DNA of 64,000 bases from Populus alba. Its lineage: Eukaryota; Streptophyta; Magnoliopsida; Malpighiales; Salicaceae. Location: assembly GCF_005239225.2 (NCBI RefSeq), contig NC_133287.1, forward strand, positions 7,855,493 through 7,919,492, in the 5' to 3' direction. A program made the translations under genes and the position numbers. The notes under the pieces are model-generated. The model was not told the origin of the DNA and did not search any database. It saw nothing but the letters and a program-made list of their open reading frames with translations. Shown here piece by piece: positions 62,186 to 64,000 of the stretch (the stretch's first letter is position 1; each line of letters begins with the position of its first letter).

Positions 62186-63110
62186 AATTTGACCCTTATT
62201 CTTTTGATTTGTTAAATTTATTTTTCTTTTCAATTTATCTTTCCAATTGGAATTTTTTGGTTGCTCTATAATTTATTTTTTATTTTGATTTTAACTATTA
62301 TTCTTTTAATTATAATTTTTTTTTTTTTTTTGATTCTTTTGAGTGATTGATTTTTTTTCTAGTTTCATCTTTTCAACGTTTGATTTACTATGGATTGAGC
62401 TTTGTGATTTTTTTATGGTGTTTTCAATTTATTGATCTAAGTCATCAGTTTGAAAAGTTAATGCTATTTAACATTTTTTTTTGCTCATTTGCTTTTATTA
62501 TTTCATTATTCTACATTATTTTTTCAAAAGATTATTTTTGTGATTATCTTTAATTTTTTTCTATCGGTTTATCTCGGTCATGACCATGAGTTTTGGAGGC
62601 CTTTTTGAACAATGTTTTTTTTTTAATGTTTATTTTTTAAAGATATTATTCTAATTCATCTATATATTTTTGGTTTATATAAATTGGATTTATTTTTTAT
62701 AAATAAAAAATATATTTTTTAAATAATATTTCTAATATATTCGGCATTGCATAATTTTTTTTCTTTTTATTTTATTCAATTAGTTTTATTTGTGTTTATT
62801 TTTATTACCTTTTATTAATTTTAATAATTATTTTTGAAACACAACTAAGCAAATATCTTTATTTTACATGATCAAATATCTCGATTATATTTATTTTTAA
62901 TTTATTTTTTCTTTTAGTTATTATTAATGATTTTTTTGTTTATTTATATAAATTTTTTATCAATTTATTTAATTAGATGCTTACATTAACTTTCAATTTA
63001 TATTTTAATTTTTTTTTAATGTAAAATAATATTGAAATAAAATATAGATCAATTTTGTTTTTAAAATATATAACCCCCAACTAAATCCCTTTCAAATAGC
63101 TAGTATCTAA
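62186..63110 (+). mobile_element. Dispersed coding-free repeat, copy C
   Basis: It starts at the TTTGACCCTTATTCTTTTGA phrase and continues through all phrases of copy A to AACTAAATCCCTTTCAAATA. It lacks the inserted MITE. The frames here are artefacts of poly-T. Confidence 0.65.
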
Positions 63111-63485
63111 ATAATCGTGAAGAGTTTTTTTCCACTTCCGCTGTGTATAATATGATCAAATTCAAATATAAAATTAATATGTATTAAAAGATTATAGAAA
63201 CGTACAGTTTTTCAGTTTTCTAGATTGCATTGATAACTACCATTAGAGCAATAGGTCGTCTTCGTTACAAGTTTCAAACTACCTCATGCTCATAACCGAC
63301 GCGTGACCGATTGTTAAGCACCAACTTTTTTTTTTTTCAAGACAAATTTTTTTTTTGTCAACTTCTGAAATTGAAGGCAAAGTCAACTACACTACCCTCC
63401 TCTTCTGCCATGTATATAATACCGACTATCTTTTCTTAATCTAATTTAGGGTTTTTTGAACCTTAATTGATTATAGTCAGCCAAC
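63110..63485. repeat. Unit tail, copy 2
   Basis: Partner of 61108-61480: TATAGAAACGTACAGTTTTT, GACGCGTGACC, CAACTTCTGAAATTGA, CTTAATTGATTATA. Small insertions and deletions distinguish the two. Confidence 0.8.
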
Positions 63486-63744
63486 TTTTTTTTTTTTATA
63501 AAAAAAATTAGGCTTTTAAAATTATTTAGTAATATTTGAATATAATTTATTGATTGAATTTAACTATAATTGTTTTTGTCAAACTAAATATTTAACAAAT
63601 TAATGATTTTTTTGTGTGGGTTTTATCTTACCTGGTTTGTAAATGTATTTGCATAATCTCATCAAATATATATATATAATCACTATCATTTTCATGAGGT
63701 TTAACTTATTTTTTAATTTAAAATTTTTTTAGTTTGGTTGGTTT

Positions 63745-63955
63745 TACCACTAGTGTGTTTGGAAATATGGTTGTGGTTTTTTAAAAAAAATTTTTTATTA
63801 AAAAATATATCAAAATAATATATATTTTTATTTTTAAAAAATTATTTTTGACTCAGTGCATTAAAATGATTTAAAAAAATTAAAATATTAATTTTAAAAA
63901 AAAAATTCAATTTTTTTTTAAAATACTTTTAAAATGTAAAAATAAAAGTGGCACA
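63745..63955. repeat. MITE-like AT-rich dispersed repeat
   Basis: Starts GTGTGTTTGGAAATATGGTTG, has the centre GACTCAGTGCATTAAAATGA, and ends with AAATACTTTTAAAATGTAAA. It is closely similar to 34-250 at the other end of the window. Confidence 0.55.
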
Positions 63956-64000
63956 ATAAAAAAAAGTTTGTATAAATTGTGTTAGTGAAAGTGATACAAC

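Overview
The window is nuclear DNA of a dicot plant. It is AT-rich, its genes have many short exons with GT-AG (and some GC-AG) introns, and the space between genes is filled with decayed transposons. The repeat types and a tRNA-derived SINE fit a woody rosid such as poplar or willow. That assignment is an inference from general character, not from a search.

Five protein genes can be supported. Four could be rebuilt exon by exon into complete open frames of the expected family length. (1) 7120-7698 (-): intronless gene for an uncharacterised, probably plant-specific 192-aa protein. (2) 9270-22310 (-): 18-exon gene for a 563-aa kinesin-light-chain-like TPR protein with an organelle-type N-terminus. 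(3) 25227-27117 (-): 5-exon gene for 60S ribosomal protein eL24, 163 aa. (4) 37702-40629 (+): 11-exon gene for cytosolic glutamine synthetase GS1, 356 aa. (5) 43211-51549 (+): 12-exon gene for condensin I subunit CAP-G, 1055 aa. An unidentified 136-codon reading frame at 28864-29274 (-) may be the last exon of another gene or a relic.

Layout: 1-6200 is transposon territory, with a short foldback element, two CACTA transposase remnants and a SINE. 7.1-27.1 kb is the minus-strand gene block, with an antisense LINE fragment inside an intron of the TPR gene. 27.2-37.5 kb is repeat-rich, with an 88-bp tandem duplication, a roughly 65-bp minisatellite, a 2-kb-spaced direct duplication, and an inverted copy of a coding-free repeat family. 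37.6-51.6 kb holds two plus-strand genes. 51.6-64 kb is almost gene-free and made of direct copies of the same repeat family plus MITE-like elements.

The genes are unrelated in function (nitrogen assimilation, translation, chromosome condensation, a TPR protein) and do not form a pathway. The eL24 and CAP-G promoters share the site II plus telo-box arrangement known from growth-linked plant genes. I found no credible novel biological system. The most unusual signals are three GC-AG introns in two genes, the perfect 44-bp foldback, a CACTA derivative that joins the first and last transposase domains with the core missing, and an internal duplication that supplies an empty site for a MITE insertion.
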